Notes under the pieces: generated by a model
What the model was told of the DNA's origin: nothing
The model's input: the letters and a program-made list of their open reading frames with translations, nothing else
Database searches by the model: none
Translations under genes and position numbers: made by a program
Shown here: one piece after another, positions 27,204 to 35,593 of the stretch
How positions within the stretch are numbered: position 1 is the first letter of the stretch
Layout of the letters: each line of letters starts with the position of its first letter
Assembly (NCBI GenBank): GCA_963735445.1
Contig: CAVTLC010000013.1
Coordinates: 1-64,000, forward strand
DNA: 64,000 nucleotides
Origin: AP-15 sp963735445
Lineage (GTDB): Bacteria > Pseudomonadota > Alphaproteobacteria > ATCC43930 > CGMCC-115725
Reading direction: 5' to 3'

Positions 27204-28260
27204 ATGCAGTTCGGCTACTTCACGCTCAGCGACAACCATTACGAGAACAATTCACGTAACGCCAACCAGTTCGTCGCCGACATCATCGATGAAGCGGTTT
27301 ATGCCGAAGAGGTCGGACTGCACTCGGCCTGGATCGGCGAGCATCACTTCAGCACCTTGGGCGTTCTGTCCTGCCCCGATCTAGCACTCTCCGTGGTCGC
27401 CGCCCGCACCCGCCAAATCCGCCTGGCGCCCGCGGTCACCGTGTTGCCGTTGCATCACCCGATCCGCGTCGCCGAGCAATGGGCGAGCCTCGATTTGCTG
27501 AGCGGAGGTCGCGTCGATTTTGCCGCCGGCCGCGGCTACGACCGGCGCGAGTACCTGCCTTTCGGAGTGTCCTTTGAGGACAATCAGCAAATCTTCGAGG
27601 AGGGCATGGAGATCGTGCGCCGGCTGTGGTCGGCGGACGGGCCGATCTCGCACCACGGCCGGCATTACCATTTCGACGATGTAGCGATCACGCCTCGGCC
27701 GGTGCAATCGCCGATCCCGAGCTATGTCGCCTCATTTTCGCAGCCATCGATCGAACTTGCGGCACGGCTCGGCTGCAATCTGATCGTGGCGCCCTTTGCC
27801 GCGGCAATGACCTATGGCGGGTTGCGCCAAGTGAACGACCTCTATGGCGAGACCTGCGCTCGCCACGGAAAGCCGCCGGGCCGCCTGATGTGCAGCTATT
27901 TTATACACTTCGCCGACAATCCGACCGAAGAGAGTGGCGGCGCGGGCGCGGCAAATGCGCTACTACAATGAATGCGTGATCGCTGCGTTTCCGGGCGATC
28001 CCCGGACGGCGCCACCTTCTTATCAGTATTTTGTCGGCATGGTCGAGCGCTTGCGCAACGTGCGGCCGCAAGATTTGAGCGACAATTCAGTCCTGCTCGG
28101 TACTCCGGCGCAAATAACCGAATCCTTGAAAAAAGTGGAGGCGGCGGGTTTCGACGAGGTGATCCTGTATTTCAATGTCGGGCTGAAGCCGCATTCCCAA
28201 GTAAAGAACGAGATGGCGCGGTTCATGGCGGAAGTGGCACCGTCCTTCGTCAGCGACTAA
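27204..28260 (+). CDS. LLM-class flavin-dependent oxidoreductase, frameshifted
   Basis: About 351 aa after correction. The first frame (27204 to about 27930) holds the flavin barrel: AWIGEHHFS, AVTVLPLHHPIRVAE and GRGYDRREY. The continuation from about 27931 to 28260 (RQMRYYNECV, then LLGTPAQITE) is in the next frame. Removing one base in GAGAGTGG near 27930-27936 restores a continuous protein of the family's usual length. The product resembles bacterial luciferase-like monooxygenases of unknown substrate. The stop codon overlaps the stop of the converging MFS gene. Confidence 0.85.
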
Positions 28261-29693
28261 TCCGCAATCGACAGCGGGCGCGCGACGCTTTCCAAGGGCT
28301 GGCGTTCGGCTTTGACGCCGATCGCGAATTCGACGAGCGCCGCTGCGATCATCAATCCGGCGCCGACGAGATAGCCGACAAAGACCGCGCTGCGCTCGCC
28401 GGTGCCGATCAACATGCCGAACAACCATGGCGAAACCGCTCCGCCCACCGCGGTGCCGAGTGCATAAAAGAGTGCGATCGCCAATGCCCGGGCTTCCAAA
28501 GGAAAGCTCTCGCTGACGGTCAAATAGGCCGAGCTCGCCGCGGCGGAAGCGAAAAAGAAAATACCTGTCCAGCACAGGGTCAGCTGCGCGGCGCTGAGGT
28601 AGTTCTCGCGGAACAGCCAGCCGACACCAGCCAGCAAGATGCCCGAAAGGGCATAGGTGATGCCGATCATCGGCTTGCGGCCGACGAGATCGAATAACGG
28701 TCCGAGCGCCAATGGGCCGACAAAATTCCCGAGCGCGAACGGCAGAATGTACCAGCCCACCGAGGCCGACGGGACGCCGTAGAACCGGGTCAGGACGAGT
28801 GCATAGGAAAAGAAGATCGCGTTGTAGAAGAACGCTTGCGCCGACATCAATGTCAGCCCGAGGACGACGCGCTGGGGGTAGTCGCGCACCAGAGCCGTGA
28901 TCATCTGCGCGACCGGGGTGCGTGACGAGGCCAAGAGGCGGATGGTCCCTGCCCGCCCCGGCCGCGGCGCGGCCGAGGGTTCTCCGACCCGGCGTTCGAT
29001 GCCTTCGATGACCCTTTCGGCTTCCGGCAGGCGGTCGTGCAACATCAGCCAGCGCGGGCTTTCCGGGATATGCCGCCGCAGCAGCAACACGCCGAGCCCG
29101 AGGGCAGCACCGATCCCGAACGCGACGCGCCACCCCAAATCGGGCGGCAGCCAGCCCGGCTGCAGAAAGGTCACAGCACCGAGAGCGCCAAGTGCGGCGC
29201 CGAGCCAAAAGCTGCCATTGATCGCGAGATCGGTGCGGCCGCGAAACCGCGCCGGCACCAATTCCTGAATCGCCGAGTTGATCGCGGCGTACTCGCCGCC
29301 GATGCCGGCGCCGGTCACAAAGCGGAACAGCGCAAAGCTGGCGAAATCCCAGGAAAATGCGGTCGCCGCGGTGGCCGTCAAGTAAACGGCTAAGGTGACA
29401 AAGAACAATTTGCGCCGGCCAAACCGGTCGGTCAGGTAGCCGAACAATAAGGCGCCGGCGACTGCACCCGCGAGATAGGCGCTACCGATGGCGCCGACCT
29501 CGGCCGCCGAAAAATGCAGCACCGGGCTTTCCTGTAACGCGCCGGCGACCGAACCGGCCAAGGTCACTTCGAGGCCGTCGAGTATCCAGGTGATGCCCAG
29601 TGCGGCGACAACGAGGGTGTGGAACCCCGTCCATGGCAGGCGGTCGAGCCGCATCGGGATGTCGGTTTCGATGATCGCGGTGCGCTCTGACAT
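28257..29693 (-). CDS. MFS transporter, sugar/aromatic-acid porter type
   Basis: About 478 aa with twelve predicted membrane segments. The loop 2-3 signature reads GYLTDRFGRRKLF. The RFVTGAGIGGEYAAINS segment and the later RFRGRTDLAINGSFW are typical of the sialate/aromatic-acid/metabolite porters of the MFS. I start at the ATG of MSERTAIIE (29693); an upstream in-frame start at 29762 adds 23 unconserved residues. The gene converges with and slightly overlaps the LLM gene. The transported compound is unknown. Confidence 0.88.
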   Translation of the reverse strand: MSERTAIIETDIPMRLDRLPWTGFHTLVVAALGITWILDGLEVTLAGSVAGALQESPVLHFSAAEVGAIGSAYLAGAVAGALLFGYLTDRFGRRKLFFVTLAVYLTATAATAFSWDFASFALFRFVTGAGIGGEYAAINSAIQELVPARFRGRTDLAINGSFWLGAALGALGAVTFLQPGWLPPDLGWRVAFGIGAALGLGVLLLRRHIPESPRWLMLHDRLPEAERVIEGIERRVGEPSAAPRPGRAGTIRLLASSRTPVAQMITALVRDYPQRVVLGLTLMSAQAFFYNAIFFSYALVLTRFYGVPSASVGWYILPFALGNFVGPLALGPLFDLVGRKPMIGITYALSGILLAGVGWLFRENYLSAAQLTLCWTGIFFFASAAASSAYLTVSESFPLEARALAIALFYALGTAVGGAVSPWLFGMLIGTGERSAVFVGYLVGAGLMIAAALVEFAIGVKAERQPLESVARPLSIAD

Positions 29694-30007
29694 GCCTTTG
29701 TCTAACATCGCGCCGGGCCGATCGTCGCGGGCGCGCTCTACGCGCGGCGCCTGGAGGCCCAAGCGACTATACTTAGCGACACGTCAGTTGCCTCAGCCTG
29801 GAGTTGGCCAAACTTATCCGCCTCGCTGACGGCAAATTCGTGGGATCTGAATCCCCGCGACTTTTTCGTGGCCGTGCCGGCGAAAGCCGGTTTCCATTTC
29901 GGCCATGGCTCCCAGCCTTCGCCAGGATGCCGAGGTATCAACTACGACGAATTGGCCGTTTAATGACCGACAATGCGATGGCCAACAATCTTTCCGAGGA
30001 TGAACCG
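29694..30007. other. Intergenic region with a decayed repeat
   Basis: 314 nt between divergent genes. It contains the degenerate palindromic element at 29871-29935. The open frame that crosses it from 29804 is the usual spurious translation of that repeat and should not be used to extend the CreA gene. Confidence 0.55.
29871..29935. repeat. Intergenic palindromic element, degenerate (copy 3)
   Basis: About 65 bp with a first hairpin GCCGG-CGAAA-GCCGG, a TTTCCATTTCGG linker and a second half AGCCTTCGCCAGGATGCCGAG. The linker and spacing follow the copies at 16895 and 22103, but the outer GTCAT/ATGAC arms have drifted to GCCGT and GATGC. Confidence 0.6.
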
Positions 30008-30493
30008 ATGATGCGCTGCTTGTTGTTCGCTCTATCGCTGGCTCTGTTGGGAACGGCTGGCGCCGCCCACGCCGAAGAGGTCGGCAGCTTTAGTAACGAC
30101 TGGACCGGCAATGGTTTGGTTGTCGAAGCTTTTGCCGACCCCGGCGTCACTGGCGTCAGCTGTTATATCGTGCATTTCGACCGCAGCGTCATCGACCGGT
30201 TGACCAAGGGCAATTGGTTTGAGAACCCGTCGAACAGCGCCATTTCCTGCAGCCAGACCGGTCCGATCACGATCGGCAAAATCGCGCTCGGCCGCAAGGG
30301 CGAGGAGATCTTTTCGCAGAAGATGAGCCTGTTCTTCAAGTCGATCGCGGTGCGGCGAATCTACGACCAGAAGAGCGATGCGCTGATCTACGTCGCCTAC
30401 AGCCGGCAGATCAAAGACGCCAGCGCCAAAATGGCCCTGTCGACGGTCTCACTCTACAACACCCACCCGACCCCGACCGCCAGCAAACCCTGA
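30008..30493 (+). CDS. creA: CreA-family secreted protein
   Basis: 161 aa. ATG 30008 (GAGGA upstream) begins a clear signal peptide with the core LLFALSLALLGTAGAAHA. The mature part matches CreA: EVGSFSNDWTGN, then DPGVTGVSCYIVHF and the two-cysteine region around AISCSQTGPI. The YVAYSRQIKDASAKMALSTV end is also typical. CreA is a small periplasmic protein found beside the CreBC regulators in enterobacteria, but its function is not established. Here it is alone. Confidence 0.9.
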   Translation: MMRCLLFALSLALLGTAGAAHAEEVGSFSNDWTGNGLVVEAFADPGVTGVSCYIVHFDRSVIDRLTKGNWFENPSNSAISCSQTGPITIGKIALGRKGEEIFSQKMSLFFKSIAVRRIYDQKSDALIYVAYSRQIKDASAKMALSTVSLYNTHPTPTASKP

Positions 30494-30502
30494 CCCAGGA
30501 GA

Positions 30503-30862
30503 TCAAAGTTCGAGGACGCGGCGAATTCCTTCTTCGATCGTCTGTAGGTCTCTAGCCGAAAGGCGCCCCGCGTTGCGCGTCAGGCGGCCCTTGTCGATCG
30601 CACGCAACTGATCGCACACCGCAACCGAGCCCGGACCCGCCGACGGCGTCGGCACGACGATCGGGGGTCTGGGTTCCGGCCCGGTTGAAAGCGGCACAAT
30701 GACAATGGTGCGTCGTGCGCGGTTGAGCGGGTCCGCGGTCACCACCACGGCGGGCCTGGTCTTCCGGATTTCGCTACCCTGGGCCGGATCGAGGTTGACC
30801 CACCAGATATCGCCGCGTCGAACCGTAGCCGAGCCGGCGGCCTCGGCCACGCTCCTGCTCAT
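30503..30862 (-). CDS. MazF/PemK-family toxin (mRNA interferase)
   Basis: 119 aa from ATG 30862. The family opening is RRGDIWWVNLDPAQGSE followed by TRPAVVV, with LRAIDKGRLTRNAGRLS near the end, as in MazF endoribonucleases that cut mRNA at short sites. The start overlaps the antitoxin stop as ATGA (30859-30862), so translation is coupled and the antitoxin is made first. The frame is open to 30922, but this start sits exactly at the overlap and at the conserved fold. Confidence 0.9.
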   Translation of the reverse strand: MSRSVAEAAGSATVRRGDIWWVNLDPAQGSEIRKTRPAVVVTADPLNRARRTIVIVPLSTGPEPRPPIVVPTPSAGPGSVAVCDQLRAIDKGRLTRNAGRLSARDLQTIEEGIRRVLEL

Positions 30863-31131
30863 TTGCGTTGAGCGGGCGGGTCGGGATTGCCCAATCCGTC
30901 GCCGTTCGCGGCGGTTTCCCACTCCGCCATTTCGGCCGACAGGGCGGCGTCTCTTTCTACTGCGAGTGCCGCTTGGTAGAGCGGATCCTCATCGCCCGCA
31001 TCGACCGGCGGCAAAGCTTGGTCGAGCAGCCGTGCGATAAAAGCGCTCCGCTGCCGCACTGACACGTTGCGCTTAAAGCGTTTGACGATCTCGTCCGGAA
31101 GACGGATCAGCAGTTGGGTCGTCGTCGCCAT
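30859..31131 (-). CDS. Ribbon-helix-helix antitoxin of the MazF-type pair
   Basis: 90 aa. Residues 1-45 (QLLIRLPDEIVKRFKRNV followed by RSAFIARLLDQAL) fit a ribbon-helix-helix DNA-binding domain. The acidic C-terminal half is likely to wrap the toxin and block its active site. I use ATG 31131 in place of the one at 31143. A short AT-rich stretch with TATACATATCTATATCA at about 31154-31170, just upstream, is a plausible promoter or autoregulatory operator. Confidence 0.85.
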   Translation of the reverse strand: MATTTQLLIRLPDEIVKRFKRNVSVRQRSAFIARLLDQALPPVDAGDEDPLYQAALAVERDAALSAEMAEWETAANGDGLGNPDPPAQRK

Positions 31132-31236
31132 GCAGCGGTGCATCCCCGATTGATATACATATCTATATCAGGGCGGATCGCGCACTCAAGATCACTTCGG
31201 CGGTGTTCCCTCGACCGCACTGCTCTCTCGGCGCCC

Positions 31237-32091
31237 TTAGGACAGAGCGGGAAAATGAGCAGCCTGCGGGTGCATTGCGAAGCCGGCGGGACGGCCGGCG
31301 CGACGCGCGGCTTCAGCGGGCGGGAGTGAGGCGTCCCACAAATTGGCGTCGAAACGGTAGCCGTTGACCTTGTCGGCGTCGCGCGAGACGACGTAGAGCA
31401 AGGGCGGCACCATTTCGTTGGGTTCGACGAGGCGCGCGGCGCGACCGTCGCGGCTCATCTCCCGCATTTCCGCAGCCATGCCCGGCGTGTTGGCGCCGGC
31501 GCCGGGATTGACGATGTTGATCGTCAGCCCCGTCCCCTCGGTCTCTTTGGCCCACACCTCGGTCGCCATTTCGAGCGCGGCTTTTGATGCGCCATAGGGG
31601 TGGGTTCCGGCGCGGTTCATCGTGTCGAGCTTGGTCGTGACATTGACGATGCGGCCCCAGCCGCGCTCCACCATGCCGCGGGCGACGCGGCGCGCCAGTC
31701 GGTCGCCGGCGAGGTAATTGGTCGCGATGACGTTTTCGATGATGTCGTCGCCGACCTCCCAGAAATGCTGCATCGTCGACCGGCGATAGCGCGCCGGATC
31801 GATGTAGGTGAAGGTCAGCCCGGCATTGTTGACCAGGATGTCGACCCCGCCGAGCCGATCCTGCGCCGCAGTGACCACGCGATCGCATTCCTCGGCATGG
31901 CGCAGATCGGCGACCAATGCGTGCACGCGGCCAGCCAGCGGCGTCCCGGCAATCTCGCGGGTGATTTCGGCGACATCCGCCTCGATATGGCCGACCGCGA
32001 GCACCCGGCAGCCTTCGCGCGCCAAACCGAGCGCCATCGCCCGGCCGAGCCCGCGCAGCCCACCGGTCACGATTGCATTGCGCTGTTCCAT
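31237..32091 (-). CDS. SDR-family NAD(P)-dependent oxidoreductase
   Basis: 284 aa classical short-chain dehydrogenase. The cofactor motif is TGGLRGLG (about residues 10-17), followed by NNAG and the catalytic YGASK. The C-terminus (PPLLYVVSRDADKVNGYRF) is typical. It lies just downstream of an LLM gene on the same strand (gap about 110 nt), so the two may be co-transcribed. It probably oxidises or reduces a hydroxyl/keto group of a metabolite handled by the LLM enzyme; the substrate is unknown. Confidence 0.9.
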   Translation of the reverse strand: MEQRNAIVTGGLRGLGRAMALGLAREGCRVLAVGHIEADVAEITREIAGTPLAGRVHALVADLRHAEECDRVVTAAQDRLGGVDILVNNAGLTFTYIDPARYRRSTMQHFWEVGDDIIENVIATNYLAGDRLARRVARGMVERGWGRIVNVTTKLDTMNRAGTHPYGASKAALEMATEVWAKETEGTGLTINIVNPGAGANTPGMAAEMREMSRDGRAARLVEPNEMVPPLLYVVSRDADKVNGYRFDANLWDASLPPAEAARRAGRPAGFAMHPQAAHFPALS

Positions 32092-32204
32092 CACCCCTCC
32101 CTTTTGAAATACTCGGCTTCGATTTTCCGCAATGAGGCTGCGAGACAGTCAGGCCGTTCTCGTAAACGACCTTACCTCCTCGCTTCGCTGCTTCTGTCGC
32201 GAAA

Positions 32205-33224
32205 TCAGACTTGGGCGAGCGCCATAGGCGAGTCGGCGAAAGCCGGCATGATCTCTTCGGCAAAGGTACGCAGACCGGCGATCGACGCGCCCGGGGCGGC
32301 GAACAGCACATTCTCGACCCCGCCGGCCTCGAGCTTTTTGAGCCGCGCGATAATCTCTTCGGGCGTGCCGAGCAATGGCGCGTCGTCGAGCACAAACGAG
32401 TCCTCGTCGTCCTTGATATGGGCGTAGTGCTCGGCGCCCGGGCCGCGGGCGAGGTCGCCGATGTTTTTCAGCACTTGCCGCCGCGTGGCGATCGCGCGCC
32501 GCCGCTCCTCCTCATTGTGCACGATCTGCAGACCGCGGGTGACGCCGACCGACATCGGGTTCCAGCCGCGCCCGACCCGTTCGCACTCGGCGCGGAAGGT
32601 GGCGACGCGGTCGAGAATGAGATCGGTCGGTGCGATCTGGTCGAGCAGCAGATTGTAGCCTTCGCGCGCGGCACGGCGGATCGATTCCGCGCTGCCGGCG
32701 CCAAGCCAGAACGGCGGGTGCGGCTGCTGGATCGGGCTCGGCTCAACGACGACATTGTCATAATGCCAGAGCTTGCCGTGATACGAGAACCGGCCGGGCG
32801 AGGTCCACGCCTTGCGGATCACCTCCATCGCTTCGTCAAAGCGCTCGGTCGCTTCCTCGGGCGGAATGCAGAAGCCGGAGAATTCGTAGCTGCGGTAACC
32901 CTTGCCGACGCCAAAATCGAGCCTGCCGTTCGATAACAGGTCGAGCGTCGCCGCCTGCTCGGCCACCAGGATCGGGTTGTGCCAGGGCAAGACGACGACC
33001 GCGGTGCCGAGCCGGATGCGCTCGGTGCGCGCCGCGAGATAGGCGAGCATGCTCATCGATGCCGAGACCTGGCCAAAGCCGGTGAAATGGTGCTCGACCA
33101 GAAACACGCTCGAAAAGCCGAGCTTTTCGGCCTCGACGACGTAATTGACAAAGTCGTGATAGGCATAGCTATCGCCGGCCGGTCCACCCTTGGCCCGCGC
33201 CCCGCCGAATAAGCCAAATTTCAT
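32205..33224 (-). CDS. LLM-class flavin-dependent oxidoreductase
   Basis: 339 aa luciferase-like protein with SSVFLVEHHFTGFGQVS, the TAVVVLPWHNPILVAEQ segment, GVGKGYRSYEF and PPFWLGAGS. It is similar in plan to the frameshifted gene at 27204 (same EHHF and LPxHxPxxVAEQ motifs), so the two are likely paralogues. The next gene on the strand is an SDR. The substrate is not known; related enzymes take alkanals, nitrilotriacetate or sulfonates. Confidence 0.9.
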   Translation of the reverse strand: MKFGLFGGARAKGGPAGDSYAYHDFVNYVVEAEKLGFSSVFLVEHHFTGFGQVSASMSMLAYLAARTERIRLGTAVVVLPWHNPILVAEQAATLDLLSNGRLDFGVGKGYRSYEFSGFCIPPEEATERFDEAMEVIRKAWTSPGRFSYHGKLWHYDNVVVEPSPIQQPHPPFWLGAGSAESIRRAAREGYNLLLDQIAPTDLILDRVATFRAECERVGRGWNPMSVGVTRGLQIVHNEEERRRAIATRRQVLKNIGDLARGPGAEHYAHIKDDEDSFVLDDAPLLGTPEEIIARLKKLEAGGVENVLFAAPGASIAGLRTFAEEIMPAFADSPMALAQV

Positions 33225-33273
33225 CTCTGCCCTCCATCTGCTGATTTCATATCGCCGCGCCGCTCAAATGCCC

Positions 33274-33681
33274 TCAGCCATCGGGTTGCTCATCCAAACG
33301 AGCGACCAAACGGAAGCGCTCGCACCATAGCGGCATATCTGGGGCGAAAGTGCCCTGACGCGTGAAATACTTACGATGAACGCGGCGCCAATAGGCGAGC
33401 GTACGATCGCCCTCGCCTTCGTCAAAAGCAAAGGCCGCGTCGACCTGATCAAATCGCCGCATCACCAATTCGGTCGTCTCGATCACCGCCGCCGGACGGC
33501 CGGCGCCGTCGAGCATCACCATGCGCTTGCCGACATGCGTCTTCTGGCCCTCGCTCGCGGCCCAACAAGTCGCGCGCTTCACCCCCGCCAAGACAAGCCG
33601 CGCAAGCTCGTCGGCTAAAGCAGGGCTGTCGCCAAAAGAAAACGTTTCGAGCGCCGCCCAGAATGGCCTTTGATCGCTCAC
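33274..33681 (-). CDS. ASCH-domain protein
   Basis: 135 aa. The signatures are ELARLVLAGVKRATC near residues 25-40, a VMLDGAGRPAAVIETTEL strand pair and DEGEGDRTLAYWRRVHRKYF. ASCH is a PUA-like fold thought to bind RNA or nucleotides; some members hydrolyse N4-acetylcytidine. The gene is 50 nt upstream of the LLM gene on the same strand. Confidence 0.88.
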   Translation of the reverse strand: MSDQRPFWAALETFSFGDSPALADELARLVLAGVKRATCWAASEGQKTHVGKRMVMLDGAGRPAAVIETTELVMRRFDQVDAAFAFDEGEGDRTLAYWRRVHRKYFTRQGTFAPDMPLWCERFRLVARLDEQPDG

Positions 33682-33849
33682 TTCAGCCTTCGCGTTCAGT
33701 TTACGTTTCGAGCAGGGTTTCTGATTGCTGAGGGCCGCCGCCGGTTATCCCGGTCTGCAGAATGTCGCGAACTCGACGCAAGCATCAGAAATTGCCTTTT
33801 CGTGGGTGGTTGGCGAGAGTGTCGACGACAGTAGAGCGAGGTTTAGCCG

Positions 33850-34777
33850 ATGGCGCTGGCAAACGAGCGGGTCGCCTGGTTCAACGGTAGGATCGTGCGC
33901 GAAAGCGAGGTGCTGATCCCGTTCCGCGACCAGGGCTTTACCCGCGGCGACGCGGTTTTCGATATGACCCGCAGCTTCAACGGTCAAGCCTTTCGCCTCG
34001 AAGAGCATGTCGCGCGGCTCTACCGATCGTCTGAAATATCTCGATCTCGACCCCGGTATGTCGCCGGCGGAGATGGTCAAAGTCAGCGCCGATGTGCTCG
34101 ACCGCAACCGCCACCTGCTCGGCCCCGGCGAGGATTATTGGCTGGCTCAGCGGATCAGCCGCGGCATCCATCCGGTCCCCGGCGATAATTGGGAATATTA
34201 CGGGCCCAATGTCATCGTCGAATGTGTTCCTTTGCCGTTGCGCGAGCGCGCCCGGCATTTCCGCGACGGCATCGAGGTGATCACCCCCTCATTGCGCCGC
34301 ACGCCGCCGGATTCGCTGTCGCCGCGCGCCAAGATGCACCAGTACCTGAACCTCGTCCTCGCGGATCGCGAGGTAAAAGCCCAGAACCCCGAAGCATGGG
34401 CGGTGTTGCTCGATGTCAACGGCAACCTCGCCGAGGGCCAGGGCAGCAACATTTTTTTGGTGCGCGACGGCGGCCTGCTGACCCCGCGCGAACGCTATGT
34501 CCTACCAGGAGTCAGCCGCCAGGCGGTGATCGACCTCGCCGGACAATTAGGGATCCCATCCGAGGAGAAAGACCTCGATCTCTACGACGCCTACACCGCT
34601 GATGAATGCTTTCTGACCTCGACGAGCCTGTGCATCTGCGGCGTTCGCAGCCTGAATGGCCGGAGTTTTACCGCCGCTGAGGTGCCCGGCCCGATCACTC
34701 AGCGCCTGACCGACGCCTACAAGGAACTCGTCGGCTGCGATTTCGTCGCGCAATATCTGCAGCGCCTCGAAGCCTGA
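33850..34777 (+). CDS. Class IV aminotransferase (BCAT/D-amino-acid type), frameshifted
   Basis: About 308 aa after correction. Frame 1 (33850 to about 34029) has WFNGRIV, then DQGFTRGDAVFD and LEEHVARLYRS. Frame 2 (about 34031-34777) continues KYLDLDPGM and includes the PLP lysine region (RAKMHQYLNLVLA) and GQGSNIFLV. Deleting the T at 34030 joins them as YRSLKYLDL. Members transaminate branched-chain or D-amino acids or act as aminodeoxychorismate lyase. The CECFLTST-like end favours the BCAT group, but specificity is not settled. No other defect is visible. Confidence 0.85.
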
Positions 34778-34877
34778 GGATCGTCGCGAGCGGCGGTCGC
34801 GGGGATCGCGTCACGCAGCGCTGCCTATTCTATCGTCGTAGGCGCTCGAATTCGAGCCCGATCGACGGAGGTCTCGC

Positions 34878-35480
34878 GTGAAAGGGATGCTGTTCGCCGG
34901 CGCGATCGCCATAGCCGCAGCGGTCGCAATGCCTGTCTATGCCCAGCCGTCTGGGCCCGCCGCCAATTCACCCGGTGGCAATCGACCCGGTGGCAATCCG
35001 CCTGCTCAGCCGATGCCGCTGAGCGCGCCTGAGCAAGCCGGGGACAGCGATCACGGCGGCGGACCCTGGATGCCCGGCAGAGGCGGGTGGGGGATGCGCG
35101 GTGGGCCGATGATGCATCGCGAGATGTGGCATCATGCGATGATGCGCGGGGATCCGCGGGAGCGCTGCATCGACCGTCTTGCGTGGCGCGCCGCGCGCCG
35201 CGCTTTTGTCGAGGCCAAGCTCGACCTCAGCGCCGAACAGCGTCCGCTGTGGGATAGAGTACAGGGCGTCGCGCGGGGCGAGCAGCAGAAAGAGCGGCAG
35301 CTCTGTGATCAGCTAAAACCCGATGCCGATTTGACGGTGCTCGACCGGATGGACCGAGCGCAGCAATTCCTTTCGGCTCGCCTCGACGCATTGCAATCGG
35401 CCAAGCCGGCGGTGCAGGCGCTCTATCAATCGCTGAACCCGGAGCAGAGGGAGGTCTTCGACCATCCCTTCCGCCCGTAG
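34878..35480 (+). CDS. Spy/CpxP-like periplasmic protein (LTXXQ family)
   Basis: 200 aa from GTG 34878, with GGAGG 7 nt upstream. The protein has a signal peptide (FAGAIAIAAAVAMPVYA), then a Gly/Pro/Met/His-rich stretch (about residues 25-95) and a helical C-terminal half with LSAEQRPLWDRVQ and LNPEQREVFDH, two LTXXQ-like motifs. Family members are envelope-stress chaperones or metal-responsive proteins. The Met/His-rich region could bind copper or another metal, which is an inference. Confidence 0.82.
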   Translation: MKGMLFAGAIAIAAAVAMPVYAQPSGPAANSPGGNRPGGNPPAQPMPLSAPEQAGDSDHGGGPWMPGRGGWGMRGGPMMHREMWHHAMMRGDPRERCIDRLAWRAARRAFVEAKLDLSAEQRPLWDRVQGVARGEQQKERQLCDQLKPDADLTVLDRMDRAQQFLSARLDALQSAKPAVQALYQSLNPEQREVFDHPFRP

Positions 35481-35593
35481 TAAAGCAACGCTCAGCGAGG
35501 CGGTCGGGGGCGTTCCGGCAACGCAGCTCTTGTTCGGCGATCCTCAAGCTTACTAAGGTGGCGGGAACCGCTTAAGCCCGCCACAGGCCGCCA

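Noticed and set aside
29804..30007. N-terminal extension of the CreA frame
   Set aside because: It translates the palindromic repeat at 29871-29935; a signal peptide and ribosome-binding site mark the start at 30008.
31313..32395. 360-codon open frame on the minus strand
   Set aside because: It overlaps the SDR and LLM genes in another frame and is Arg/Pro-rich; both real genes have complete motifs.
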